64,000 nt of DNA from Proteiniclasticum sp043951855. GTDB taxonomy: Bacteria > Bacillota > Clostridia > Clostridiales > Clostridiaceae. Below, piece after piece: positions 25,258 through 33,349 of this stretch; within the stretch, counting starts at the first letter, position 1, and every line of letters starts with the position of its first letter. The notes under the pieces are model-generated. The model was not told the origin of the DNA and made no database searches. It worked only from the letters and a program-made list of their open reading frames with translations. The translations under genes and the position numbers were made by a program. The stretch is from the NCBI RefSeq assembly GCF_043951855.1, contig NZ_JBINJW010000013.1, forward strand, positions 1-64,000, read 5' to 3'.

Positions 25258-26603
25258 TATCTTTTCCCTCCGAACTCTTCAAGTACTGGAATGAATCTTT
25301 CAAAATACATCCCTCTGGAAGCCTTGATGAGTACAATGTCATCCAGTTTCAGATGCTGATGCATGTGATTCTCCGCCTCTTCGAAGGTTCTGAATCCGAC
25401 CGCACCTTCACCATAGACTGCACTCATCTCTTCCATATACTCTCCTACTGCAATAAACTGATCGATTTCCTTGTTTCTCGCATAATACGCCACTGATTCA
25501 TGCGCAGCAAGGGCTTCCTCTCCAAGTTCCTTCATTGTTCCAATGACGGCAACTTTTCTTCCTTTGAAGTTGGACAGATAGTCAATGGCGGCTTTGGTGG
25601 AATCAGGATTCGCATTATAGCAGTCATTTATGATGGTGAGGTGATCCAGATGAATCACATCCATACGCATAGAACTCTTCAGAATATGCACATGAGATAG
25701 TTCTTCCTCTTTTATCCCTAGCTCTCTTGCGACAATATAACATAAAATTCCATTTTGAACATTATGCTTTCCTGGTATGTCCAGACGGATGATGTCTTTA
25801 CTTTTATTTACAGAAAACTCAACATAATCTTCAGCGATATTGATGTTTCGTGCAATATAATCTCCTCTGTTCAGGCCTCCGTACAAAACCCTGTAAGGCT
25901 TGTTTTCCACGGTTCTCAGATACTCATCATCCCCGTTCAGCACAAGCAGTGAGTCACTGCCGAAGAAATCCGTTATTTCCATTTTCGCTTTCAGAATGTT
26001 TTCCTGTGAGCCTAGATATTCTATATGCGATAAGCCTATGTTCGTTATGACTGCAATGTCCGGTTGTGCCACCCTAGCCAGATTATGAATTTCAAGCGGC
26101 GCACTCATCCCCATTTCGAGTATGGCATAGTCATAGCTGTCATCCAGGGAAAAAATCATCAGTGGCAGACCCAGTTCATTATTGTAGTTACCTGAAGTCT
26201 TGAACACTTTGTATTTTTCTGAAAGCATTCCATGAAGAATGTCTTTTGTGGAGGTCTTTCCGGTAGAACCGGTGATGCCGATGATCTTAAGATCCAGCAT
26301 TTTTCTGTAATAATAAGCAAGGTCAAGAATAGCCCGATAAGTGCTGCTTACCTTAAGGACGGCCTTCCCTTCAGGAACTTCAGTGATTTCCACATCTTCA
26401 ACAACTGCTACATTGGCTCCATTTCTGAATGCATCCAGATAATGTTCATTACCGTTGAAGTGTTCGCCTTTGATACCGATGAACAGTGATTCTTCAGTGA
26501 CAGTTCTGGAGTCGATAAACACAGCATCAAAGCCTGCTTCAGCACTTCCATATAAGGTTGCGTCTAAATGTTCCGCGATCTCTTTAACAAGTATAGTTTT
26601 CAT
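25257..26603 (-). CDS. murF: UDP-MurNAc-tripeptide--D-alanyl-D-alanine ligase
   Basis: This 448-residue Mur ligase adds D-Ala-D-Ala to the stem peptide in the cytoplasm. The ATP loop is GITGSTGKTSTKDIL near residue 109, the central domain has NIGLSHIEYLGSQENI, and the C-terminal domain begins near NDCYNANPDSTKAAI. The AGGAAA site precedes ATG 26603. A hairpin terminator lies between it and the penicillin-binding protein upstream, so it probably has its own promoter in 26604-26700. Confidence 0.95.
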   Translation of the reverse strand: MKTILVKEIAEHLDATLYGSAEAGFDAVFIDSRTVTEESLFIGIKGEHFNGNEHYLDAFRNGANVAVVEDVEITEVPEGKAVLKVSSTYRAILDLAYYYRKMLDLKIIGITGSTGKTSTKDILHGMLSEKYKVFKTSGNYNNELGLPLMIFSLDDSYDYAILEMGMSAPLEIHNLARVAQPDIAVITNIGLSHIEYLGSQENILKAKMEITDFFGSDSLLVLNGDDEYLRTVENKPYRVLYGGLNRGDYIARNINIAEDYVEFSVNKSKDIIRLDIPGKHNVQNGILCYIVARELGIKEEELSHVHILKSSMRMDVIHLDHLTIINDCYNANPDSTKAAIDYLSNFKGRKVAVIGTMKELGEEALAAHESVAYYARNKEIDQFIAVGEYMEEMSAVYGEGAVGFRTFEEAENHMHQHLKLDDIVLIKASRGMYFERFIPVLEEFGGKR

Positions 26604-26699
26604 AATTTCCTCATCTCTTCATACAATTCCAGTTTCAGAATCAGCATTAAATTCCTTATCAAATATATCATAATCTCACAGTTTTTGCTGAGGTTATAC

Positions 26700-26726
26700 G
26701 AAAATAGCATGTGATTTCACATGCTA
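26700..26726 (-). terminator. Terminator after the division PBP
   Basis: TAGCATGTG (26705-26713) and CACATGCTA (26718-26726) pair perfectly with a four-base loop, followed on the minus strand by TTTTCG. It splits the division cluster into an mraZ-rsmH-ftsL-PBP unit and a murF-mraY-ftsW-to-divIVA unit. Confidence 0.75.
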
Positions 26727-26733
26727 CTTCTGA

Positions 26734-28470
26734 TCAGTTTAAGGACAGATATTTCTCCACTTCCAGGAAGATCTCCTTAGCCCATGGAGCCGCAACCGTG
26801 TTGCCGTAAATAGCATCTTTAGGATTATTGACGATAACAAGAACTGTAATCTGCGGATCTGTATAGGGTGCTCCACCGATAAATGAAGAAATAAACTCAT
26901 CATCGGAATATCCCTGTTTTCCATTCTCATCTGTAATGATCTTCTGTGCTGTGCCTGTTTTGCCGAACACAGGAATATCTTCCATGTATGCAGCACTCCG
27001 ATCATTCTCTCCTACCACACCGTATAGCAGCTTCAGCATTCTATCCGCTGTATCCCTGCCTATGACTTCATGCTCCTGTGCTGTATCAAGAGCTCGCACC
27101 GTCAGATTGCCGTTGACATCTTCCAGTACAGCCTTCTCTGCCAGATGAAGCGGTTTCATGACACCACCGTTGGAAATGGTGTTGATGGCATTCATCATCT
27201 GAACCGGACTTGCCGTCTGAGCCTGTCCGATGGATGATGTGGCAAGGTCGATGGGTTTCATGTTCTCCTCTTCAAATACGATACCCGTTGTTTCACCGGG
27301 CAAATCAATACCTGTTTTCTGCCCGAAAAGATACGCGTCCACATATTCACTGAATTTTTCTTCTCCAAGCCTCTGGGCAATGAGAATGGTGCCTACGTTG
27401 CAGGAGTTTCGAAGAACATCCTGCAGGGACTGGTCTCCGTGTCCGGATCGATTGACGCAATTCACTCTGACGCCGTTGACCATGATGTATCCCGGACAGT
27501 TGAAATGATCGTGCTCATCTACAAGGCCCTCTTCCATTGCAGCAGATACCGTAACAATCTTGAATGTGGATCCCGGTTCATAGGAATCATTTACCGCAAA
27601 ATTTCTGGTCACTGCATCAAACTCTTCCTGTGTACGATCCTCTCTCGGATTGTTGGGATCGAAATCCGGCAGATTAACCATACCAAGGACACCACCACTT
27701 TTAGGATCCGATACAATCATAGTGATGCTGTCAGCTTCATGTTTCTCCATAGCTTCTTCAGCCAGATTTTCAATGAAGTATTGGATTTTCTCATCAATCG
27801 TGAGTGTTATGTCGCTTCCATCAATTGCAGGAGTCTGAACGACTTCCGAATAGGGAAGTTCTCTGTTCTGTTTGTCGACCTCTGCAATTTTGATTCCACT
27901 TACGCCACGAAGTGTTTCATCATACCAGTACTCCAGACCCATGACACCTGTACCATCAATATTCACCGAACCCAGCACATGAGACAGATAGCTGCTGTTC
28001 GGATAATATCTGATATTATCATATCCGATCAGAAGAAAACTGATTCCTTCTTCCTTGATGTATGCTCTCAGCCTGTCGATGACATCTTTTTCGATTTTTC
28101 TCTTGATGATGATTCCTCTATGATCTGAAGTCAGCTTTTCCAGCATGACCTCGGTTTCTTCCCCCAGAATCTGGGCCAATGGTGCAGCGTAGCTTTCTGG
28201 AGTTTTCCCTTTTGATGCAAGGAGCCTTCTGAACGTATCCAGATCTGCATCCACTCTATACGCTTCAGTGGTTGATGCTAAAAGAGAGCCATTTCTATCC
28301 AAAATGTCTCCTCTTTTTGCAGGAATTATTATTTCTCTTACAATCTGACTCTGTGCTTTGGTGAAAATTTCATCTTTGGCTATGACTGTCACATAAAACA
28401 GTCTCGCACCCAGCCCTAAAAACAAAACCAGCGTAAGCACTGTAACGCCTATGTATCTTTTGTTATTCAT
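26734..28470 (-). CDS. Class B penicillin-binding protein, FtsI/PBP2 type
   Basis: This 578-residue septal transpeptidase has one N-terminal membrane helix (about 8-30) and a dimerisation domain with RGDILDRNGSLLAS at residues 53-66. The catalytic domain has the motifs STFK (301-304, active Ser301), SCN (356-358) and KTGT (504-507). It cross-links peptidoglycan with FtsW. No C-terminal PASTA repeats are present, unlike Bacillus SpoVD or Pbp2B. Its position after ftsL matches pbpB/spoVD. Confidence 0.92.
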   Translation of the reverse strand: MNNKRYIGVTVLTLVLFLGLGARLFYVTVIAKDEIFTKAQSQIVREIIIPAKRGDILDRNGSLLASTTEAYRVDADLDTFRRLLASKGKTPESYAAPLAQILGEETEVMLEKLTSDHRGIIIKRKIEKDVIDRLRAYIKEEGISFLLIGYDNIRYYPNSSYLSHVLGSVNIDGTGVMGLEYWYDETLRGVSGIKIAEVDKQNRELPYSEVVQTPAIDGSDITLTIDEKIQYFIENLAEEAMEKHEADSITMIVSDPKSGGVLGMVNLPDFDPNNPREDRTQEEFDAVTRNFAVNDSYEPGSTFKIVTVSAAMEEGLVDEHDHFNCPGYIMVNGVRVNCVNRSGHGDQSLQDVLRNSCNVGTILIAQRLGEEKFSEYVDAYLFGQKTGIDLPGETTGIVFEEENMKPIDLATSSIGQAQTASPVQMMNAINTISNGGVMKPLHLAEKAVLEDVNGNLTVRALDTAQEHEVIGRDTADRMLKLLYGVVGENDRSAAYMEDIPVFGKTGTAQKIITDENGKQGYSDDEFISSFIGGAPYTDPQITVLVIVNNPKDAIYGNTVAAPWAKEIFLEVEKYLSLN

Positions 28471-28490
28471 ATCCCACCTCTATGACCCGA

Positions 28491-28994
28491 TTAGTTGAAT
28501 ATATTCAAGTTCAGCATAGAGAATATTTTATCTGTAAACTTGGGCTGTTTCACCACGGGTTCATCTTCAATAAAATTATTCTTTGACAAATCAGCTGTTA
28601 TTGCACTTTCCTGACCAACTGCTACAAGTTCCAGTTCAATGGACTTTTCCGCAATCTCACCAATGGAAGAAGCTTTGATTATTTCTGCCTGCAGTGCTTC
28701 ATTATTTTTCATGGTCATACGTGTTTCATTCTGCAGCTGAACATATTCATTCTGCATGTTATAGATCATTCCGCTTCTGAATATCGTAACAAATAGTCCT
28801 GTTGCCATAAAAAATATGGTGAGTACTGCACTCATTCTCATCTTATTGTTTCTGGCAGCATTTTTCTTCGCAAATTCCTGTCTCGACTTTTCCAGTCTTC
28901 TCTTCTCTTCTTCCTGAGCTCTTCTCTTCTCTCTTGTAATCTCAGGATTAGGAACAGCATTCATGTACTGAACTCTGTTGGGTAGTGCCATCAT
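28491..28994 (-). CDS. ftsL: FtsL-like cell division protein
   Basis: This roughly 167-residue bitopic protein has a charged cytoplasmic region (about 15-50, rich in E, K and R), one membrane helix (about 53-76) and an outer leucine-zipper-like coiled coil (about 77-115). Its position between rsmH and the PBP gene is that of ftsL. Sequence alone is too variable for certainty. The start is one of four adjacent codons GTG-ATG-ATG-ATG; I took the third for spacing from AAAGG. Confidence 0.75.
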   Translation of the reverse strand: MMALPNRVQYMNAVPNPEITREKRRAQEEEKRRLEKSRQEFAKKNAARNNKMRMSAVLTIFFMATGLFVTIFRSGMIYNMQNEYVQLQNETRMTMKNNEALQAEIIKASSIGEIAEKSIELELVAVGQESAITADLSKNNFIEDEPVVKQPKFTDKIFSMLNLNIFN

Positions 28995-29022
28995 CATCAC
29001 ACCTTTCTATATATCCCGTAAC

Positions 29023-29949
29023 CTATATTTTCTCTAAAACTCTGAGTTTTGCGCTTCTTGACCTGGGATTCTCTTCTATCTCTTCGTCTCCAGGTAAAAT
29101 CGGTTTTTTGGTAAGAATCTTTACCGTCGCTGTCTTCCCACAGATACATGGCATACTAGTAGGACATGTACACGGGAACATCAGCTCTTTATATGTGTTT
29201 TTAACGATTCGGTCTTCCAGCGAATGGAAGGTGATTATCGCCAGTCTTCCCTCAGGCTTTAATCCGTCCACTGCATCCAGAATGGTATCTCTTATGATTG
29301 TCAGTTCCCTGTTCACTTCAATTCTTATGGCCTGGAACGTTCTCTTTGCAGGATGAGGTCCTTCTCTTCTTGCTTTTGCAGGAATTGCCGCTTTAATGAT
29401 CTCCACAAGTTCATGTGTTGTAGCGATGGGTTTTTCTCCCCTTGCTTTTACTATGAATCCTGCAATTCTCTTGGCAAATTTCTCTTCTCCATAATCCCGG
29501 ATTACGCGAGCGATATCTGCTTCTTCGTATCCGTTGACTACATCGTATGCTGATAGAACATCTTCCCTGTTCATTCGCATATCCAGTGGAGCATCTTTCA
29601 TGTAAGAGAATCCTCTTTCCCCTTCATCCAGTTGATAGGATGAAACACCCAGATCCATCAGAATCCCATCCACCTCTTGGGGTGCATGCTCTTTAAGGAT
29701 CTTCCTGATATTTTCAAAATTCGAATGTACCAGAACCACGTTTTCATACTCTTTCAGTATTTCTCTGGCATTGTTAAGAGCATCTGTATCCTGATCGATT
29801 CCTATGAGCTTCCCACCTCTTAGTTTTTTCAGGATTTCTTTTGTATGCCCTGCACCACCTAAGGTGCAATCCACATAAATACCATTTTCCTTTATATTCA
29901 ACGCCTCTATACATTCATCCAATAGAACAGACACATGTTTAAATTCCAT
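29023..29949 (-). CDS. rsmH: 16S rRNA (cytosine(1402)-N4)-methyltransferase
   Basis: This 308-residue enzyme methylates N4 of C1402 in the ribosomal decoding centre. It has HVSVLLDECIEAL at the start, VDCTLGGAGHTKEILKK as SAM-binding loop, GILMDLGVSSYQLDEGERGFSY, DMRMN, and a final SRSAKLRVLEK. It follows mraZ by eight bases as in nearly all bacteria. Confidence 0.96.
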   Translation of the reverse strand: MEFKHVSVLLDECIEALNIKENGIYVDCTLGGAGHTKEILKKLRGGKLIGIDQDTDALNNAREILKEYENVVLVHSNFENIRKILKEHAPQEVDGILMDLGVSSYQLDEGERGFSYMKDAPLDMRMNREDVLSAYDVVNGYEEADIARVIRDYGEEKFAKRIAGFIVKARGEKPIATTHELVEIIKAAIPAKARREGPHPAKRTFQAIRIEVNRELTIIRDTILDAVDGLKPEGRLAIITFHSLEDRIVKNTYKELMFPCTCPTSMPCICGKTATVKILTKKPILPGDEEIEENPRSRSAKLRVLEKI

Positions 29950-29957
29950 ATTCTCAC

Positions 29958-30386
29958 CTATATTCCCAGTTCATTCATTTTCTCAGCTATTGCATCCATA
30001 TCCATTTCACTCTCGTTATACGCTTCCCACTTTTCTTTAGACCATACTTCCACACGATCCATCATACCAACGCTAACAACTTCGCCTTCAATACCTGCAT
30101 AGCTTAAAAGAGATTGTGGTATAAGCACTCTTCCCATCTTGTCCGGTTCCATCTCATTGGCTCCGGAGAAAAAGAATCGAACGAAGGATCTGACATTCTT
30201 GTCAGTCAGCGGCAAAGACTTCAGCTTCTGTTCAAAAATCTGCCATTCGTTTTTGGGATAGATGTATAAACATGAATCAAGACCTTTGGTCATGATGAAT
30301 GTCTCTCCCAATCCATCTCTGAGCTTAGATGGAATAATTATTCTGTTTTTCTTGTCCATTCCGTGACTAAACTCACCAATCAGCAT
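29958..30386 (-). CDS. mraZ: Transcriptional regulator MraZ
   Basis: This 142-residue protein contains two SpoVT/AbrB-like halves, each with a DxKGR-type element: SHGMDKKNRIIIPSKLRD at residues 8-25 and MEPDKMGRVLIPQSLLSYA near residues 78-96. It forms a ring and represses its own operon. The ribosome site GGTGAG overlaps the last MraZ box upstream, so its operator, promoter and translation start are packed into about 70 bases. Confidence 0.95.
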   Translation of the reverse strand: MLIGEFSHGMDKKNRIIIPSKLRDGLGETFIMTKGLDSCLYIYPKNEWQIFEQKLKSLPLTDKNVRSFVRFFFSGANEMEPDKMGRVLIPQSLLSYAGIEGEVVSVGMMDRVEVWSKEKWEAYNESEMDMDAIAEKMNELGI

Positions 30387-30390
30387 CTTT

Positions 30391-30420
30391 TCTCACCACT
30401 TTTCACCACTTTTTACCACT
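30391..30420 (-). promoter_or_regulatory. MraZ operator, three direct repeats
   Basis: On the minus strand three 10-base units follow each other: AGTGGTAAAA, AGTGGTGAAA, AGTGGTGAGA. MraZ is known to bind GTGG or TGGG repeats spaced at ten bases upstream of mraZ. The repeats lie just downstream of the predicted transcription start and reach into the mraZ ribosome site. Confidence 0.85.
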
Positions 30421-30429
30421 TATATGTTT

Positions 30430-30458
30430 ATTTTACACAAAAAAGAATAACCCTTCAA
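30430..30458 (-). promoter_or_regulatory. mraZ promoter
   Basis: On the minus strand TTGAAG (30458-30453) and TAAAAT (30435-30430) are exactly 17 bases apart, so transcription should begin near 30423, next to the MraZ boxes. The -35 element lies inside a terminator hairpin, so one sequence serves both purposes. Confidence 0.7.
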
Positions 30459-30473
30459 TAGCTTGAAGGGTTA
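30438..30473 (-). terminator. Terminator upstream of mraZ
   Basis: TAACCCTTCAA (30448-30458) and TTGAAGGGTTA (30463-30473) form a perfect 11-bp stem with loop TAGC, followed on the minus strand by ATTC and TTTTTT. It would stop transcription from the M16 peptidase genes. The 210 bases between it and the upstream gene (30474-30683) are AT-rich and show no further feature I can support. Confidence 0.8.
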
Positions 30474-30683
30474 TAATCGAAATATATTTAAAATTCACAG
30501 AATATCTATAATTATATTTGCCTTGATTTTCAGCGTTTTTCGCCATTGTCAGAAAATACTGTCATGATTTGTAAACGAATTCAATCTGTATGTTCTTGAC
30601 AGGAATATTTCTTTCGATTCAATTATTGATTTGATGCTCAACCACTTTGATAAATATGCAATTATCAGTATAGAACATGCGTT

Positions 30684-31958
30684 TTATCTGATGATCACCT
30701 TAGTACTGTTCTCAGCATGAAATACTTCCAGAAATTTAGCCCTGACATCTTCAATGGTAATATTCTTGAGTTTCTCCACATAAGTGAAAATATCCTCTTT
30801 ATGCAGAAGCATTCCTGTAGTTGTAACACCGATCCGGTCCACAGAGTTGAAGATATTGACAAAATTACCAGTCATCCCTTTCTTGATTCGTTCCATATCG
30901 TTTTCCAGATCATCAAAGAAAGTCTTATCAGTTTTTATGGACTCGATATAATCTTCAATCAGCGTGAATACCTTCTCCGGTTCCCTTGATTCTCCACCGA
31001 TGAAGATTTCGCCATGATCTTCATCCAGACTTATTTCACTGGAAAAGCTGTCGTTGATCTTTCCGTTCTTTATGTTCTCTTCGTAAAAGTATGAAGTTGA
31101 ACCGAAAATCAGTTTCATGAGTAAAGATCCGGTCAATGTTTCCATCAAGAGATCTTTCTTCCTGTTGATCACTTTCAGTCCGTAAATATAGTTGGGCACC
31201 TGCAGATCCATATGCAGGGTGCTCGCTTTCTTCAAAGATTCCTTTGGTTCATTGTATATCTTTTTGACAAGGTCCAGTGGTTTTCCCGGCTTCACATTTT
31301 CCGAAATCAGCTGCTCCACTTCATTGATTTCCAAATCACCGACCAGAACAAGTATCATGTTTCTCGGATTATAGAAAGCATCGTAACATTCAATGAGGTC
31401 TTTCGGTGTAAGACTGTATATGGAATCCACACTGCCTGCTATATCTTCACGAACAGGGTGTTCATGATAGAGTGCTTTCATTGCTTCAATGTATCCTCTG
31501 AAACCAGGATGGTCATCATACATCTTGATTTCTTCCGCGATGATTCCCTTTTCCTTTTCCACGTTTTCTTTCGTCAGGTGAGGTGTGAATACCATCTCAA
31601 GGAGAAGTTTCAGGTTCTTCATGAAATGAGAGGTGGTACTGAAATAGTATGAAGTCTGATGATTATTTGTAAATGCATTGACTGATGCGCCAAGTTCTGT
31701 GAACTTGTTGAACACATTTCCCCCTTCCGGCATTTCAAACACTTTATGTTCCAGAAAATGTGCAATGCCTTCGGGATATCGCTTGTAACTTTTTCCGCCA
31801 TCTATGGAAAACTCCACATCTTTACTACCATAATCTGATGTGAGGATCGCATATGATTTTGCAAATCCTTTCTTTGGTATATAATACACTTTTAAGGTGT
31901 TGATTTCCGTTTCATAGATTTTCTCATCTATGAATCTAAGCTCTTTCATGTTCCCCAT
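30684..31958 (-). CDS. M16 family metallopeptidase (YmfH-like, catalytic)
   Basis: This 424-residue zinc peptidase of the pitrilysin/insulinase family has the inverted HxxEH site, HFLEH, near residue 64. A downstream glutamate lies in EKGIIAEEIKMYDDHPG. The C-terminal half is the usual inactive partner domain. ATG 31958 is used, six bases after GGGAGG; an earlier ATG at 31973 is less well placed. The start overlaps the preceding M16-like gene by 23 bases. Bacillus ymfF-ymfH has the same order, but the substrate is unknown. Confidence 0.88.
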   Translation of the reverse strand: MGNMKELRFIDEKIYETEINTLKVYYIPKKGFAKSYAILTSDYGSKDVEFSIDGGKSYKRYPEGIAHFLEHKVFEMPEGGNVFNKFTELGASVNAFTNNHQTSYYFSTTSHFMKNLKLLLEMVFTPHLTKENVEKEKGIIAEEIKMYDDHPGFRGYIEAMKALYHEHPVREDIAGSVDSIYSLTPKDLIECYDAFYNPRNMILVLVGDLEINEVEQLISENVKPGKPLDLVKKIYNEPKESLKKASTLHMDLQVPNYIYGLKVINRKKDLLMETLTGSLLMKLIFGSTSYFYEENIKNGKINDSFSSEISLDEDHGEIFIGGESREPEKVFTLIEDYIESIKTDKTFFDDLENDMERIKKGMTGNFVNIFNSVDRIGVTTTGMLLHKEDIFTYVEKLKNITIEDVRAKFLEVFHAENSTKVIIR

Positions 31959-33195
31959 CTTTGTCCTCCCCATCTAAGTAATGTGCACAAATGAATTCAA
32001 GATTTTCTGCTACATTCATTATTCTTTCCTTTGTCACTTCTTTCAGCCCATCGATGACCTGTCCAATGGTATAGTCAATGCCAAACACTCGTAAGGCAAT
32101 GAGATAATTTGACGTATTGAAGATGGAATCACTCATGGCATTGAGAGAACTGATGACCTTCGTTCGCGCAACTTCAATATCTTCCTGTGAAAACTCACCT
32201 TTCTTCATTTTGCCGATTTCTTCATCAATCAGCTCTTTTGCTTTTCTGAAATTCTTGAAATCCGTTCCGGCACCTATTGTCATTACTCCCGCAAATTTAT
32301 CAAAGCTGGAGTAAATGGAGTAGGCCAGAGAATGCTTCTCTCTGACTTCATTGAAGAGTTTCGAATGAGCACCACCGCCGAATATGGAATTGAACAGAAC
32401 CAGCGCGAAATAATCGCCATGGAAAATACTGTTGTTCGTATTGTACAGCAGTGACATTTTACCCTGATTGATCTTCATTTTTTCAAAGACTTCGCCACTT
32501 TCACGATTAAAATCTCTCTTTTCCGAAGAACTCAAATCATGACCGTTCTTTCTGTTTGAAAGAATCTTCAAGGAAGACACCTTCTCCAGTACTTCTTCTT
32601 CATTCTTAATGTTTCCTGATGCGTAGCAGAAGGCCTCTTTCCCTTTCAGTTCTTCCCATAAATCCATCAGGACTTTCCTGTCGATTTTATCAAGCTCCAG
32701 AATGGTTCCATACTCTGGAATTCTATAGGAATCATGAAGACCAAGTTCCATGACTCTGTTCATGGAGTAATGTCCTTTGTCATCATAGATGGATTCTATA
32801 TAAAGCCTGTGATTCAGAATTTCCTGCGCAATGATTTCTTCCTCAAAGTCATCCTCTTTCAGCAGCGGATGATAGATCAGTTCATTCAGAAGATGAATGG
32901 CTTTGTCCCACAAATCTTCTTTATATAATGTGAACCGATTGTCCATGAAACTCACATAAAAGATCACAAATAATTTATTCCCGATTTTACTTAGCATGAT
33001 ATCAAAGTTCGCCCCGTACATATCCTGAAGATATCTGGCGATTTCCGATGAGGAATGAAAAGATTTCGTTCCTCTTTTGAGCACCTGAGCCAGCACATTA
33101 TATCCCGTTACATTCTCTTCCAGACTGACCGGAACGACCAGGCTGATGGCATTGTTTTTGAATTTAGATGTTTTGATTATTCCAATGTTATCCAT
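31936..33195 (-). CDS. M16 family protein lacking the zinc site (YmfF-like)
   Basis: This 419-residue M16-fold protein has no HxxEH motif where one is expected; the region reads HSSSEIARYLQDMYGANF. It also shows the typical GGGAHSKLFNEVREKHSLAYSI of the partner domain. It is probably the inactive subunit that works with the downstream catalytic M16 protein. I start it at ATG 33195, next to GGAGGG, because the upstream 36 residues of the longer reading are cysteine-rich and unlike the family. Confidence 0.87.
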   Translation of the reverse strand: MDNIGIIKTSKFKNNAISLVVPVSLEENVTGYNVLAQVLKRGTKSFHSSSEIARYLQDMYGANFDIMLSKIGNKLFVIFYVSFMDNRFTLYKEDLWDKAIHLLNELIYHPLLKEDDFEEEIIAQEILNHRLYIESIYDDKGHYSMNRVMELGLHDSYRIPEYGTILELDKIDRKVLMDLWEELKGKEAFCYASGNIKNEEEVLEKVSSLKILSNRKNGHDLSSSEKRDFNRESGEVFEKMKINQGKMSLLYNTNNSIFHGDYFALVLFNSIFGGGAHSKLFNEVREKHSLAYSIYSSFDKFAGVMTIGAGTDFKNFRKAKELIDEEIGKMKKGEFSQEDIEVARTKVISSLNAMSDSIFNTSNYLIALRVFGIDYTIGQVIDGLKEVTKERIMNVAENLEFICAHYLDGEDKDGEHERA

Positions 33196-33285
33196 TTTCC
33201 CTCCATGTCTGCACCATATAGCACAGTTATAACCTGAATTGGTTGTATAAAATATATTATCACATTTACACCTGAAAATCTTCTT

Positions 33286-33335
33286 AAGAAAACAGGTTTC
33301 CATAGAAGGTTTTATCCTTCTTACAGAAACCTGTC
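33286..33335 (-). terminator. Terminator after pepF
   Basis: ACAGGTTTC (33292-33300) and GAAACCTGT (33326-33334) pair, with AGAAGG/CCTTCT extending the stem inside, and the minus strand continues with TTTTC. It ends the ychF-side transcript before the M16 pair. Confidence 0.85.
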
Positions 33336-33349
33336 TAAACTAGTGATTT

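Noticed and set aside
27439..28128. Open frame of 229 codons on the plus strand opposite the penicillin-binding protein
   Set aside because: It mirrors the codon pattern of the real gene on the other strand and shows no family motif.
30596..30624. TTGACA-like promoter on the plus strand upstream of mraZ
   Set aside because: The -10 position is poor (TCAATT) and no plus-strand gene follows.
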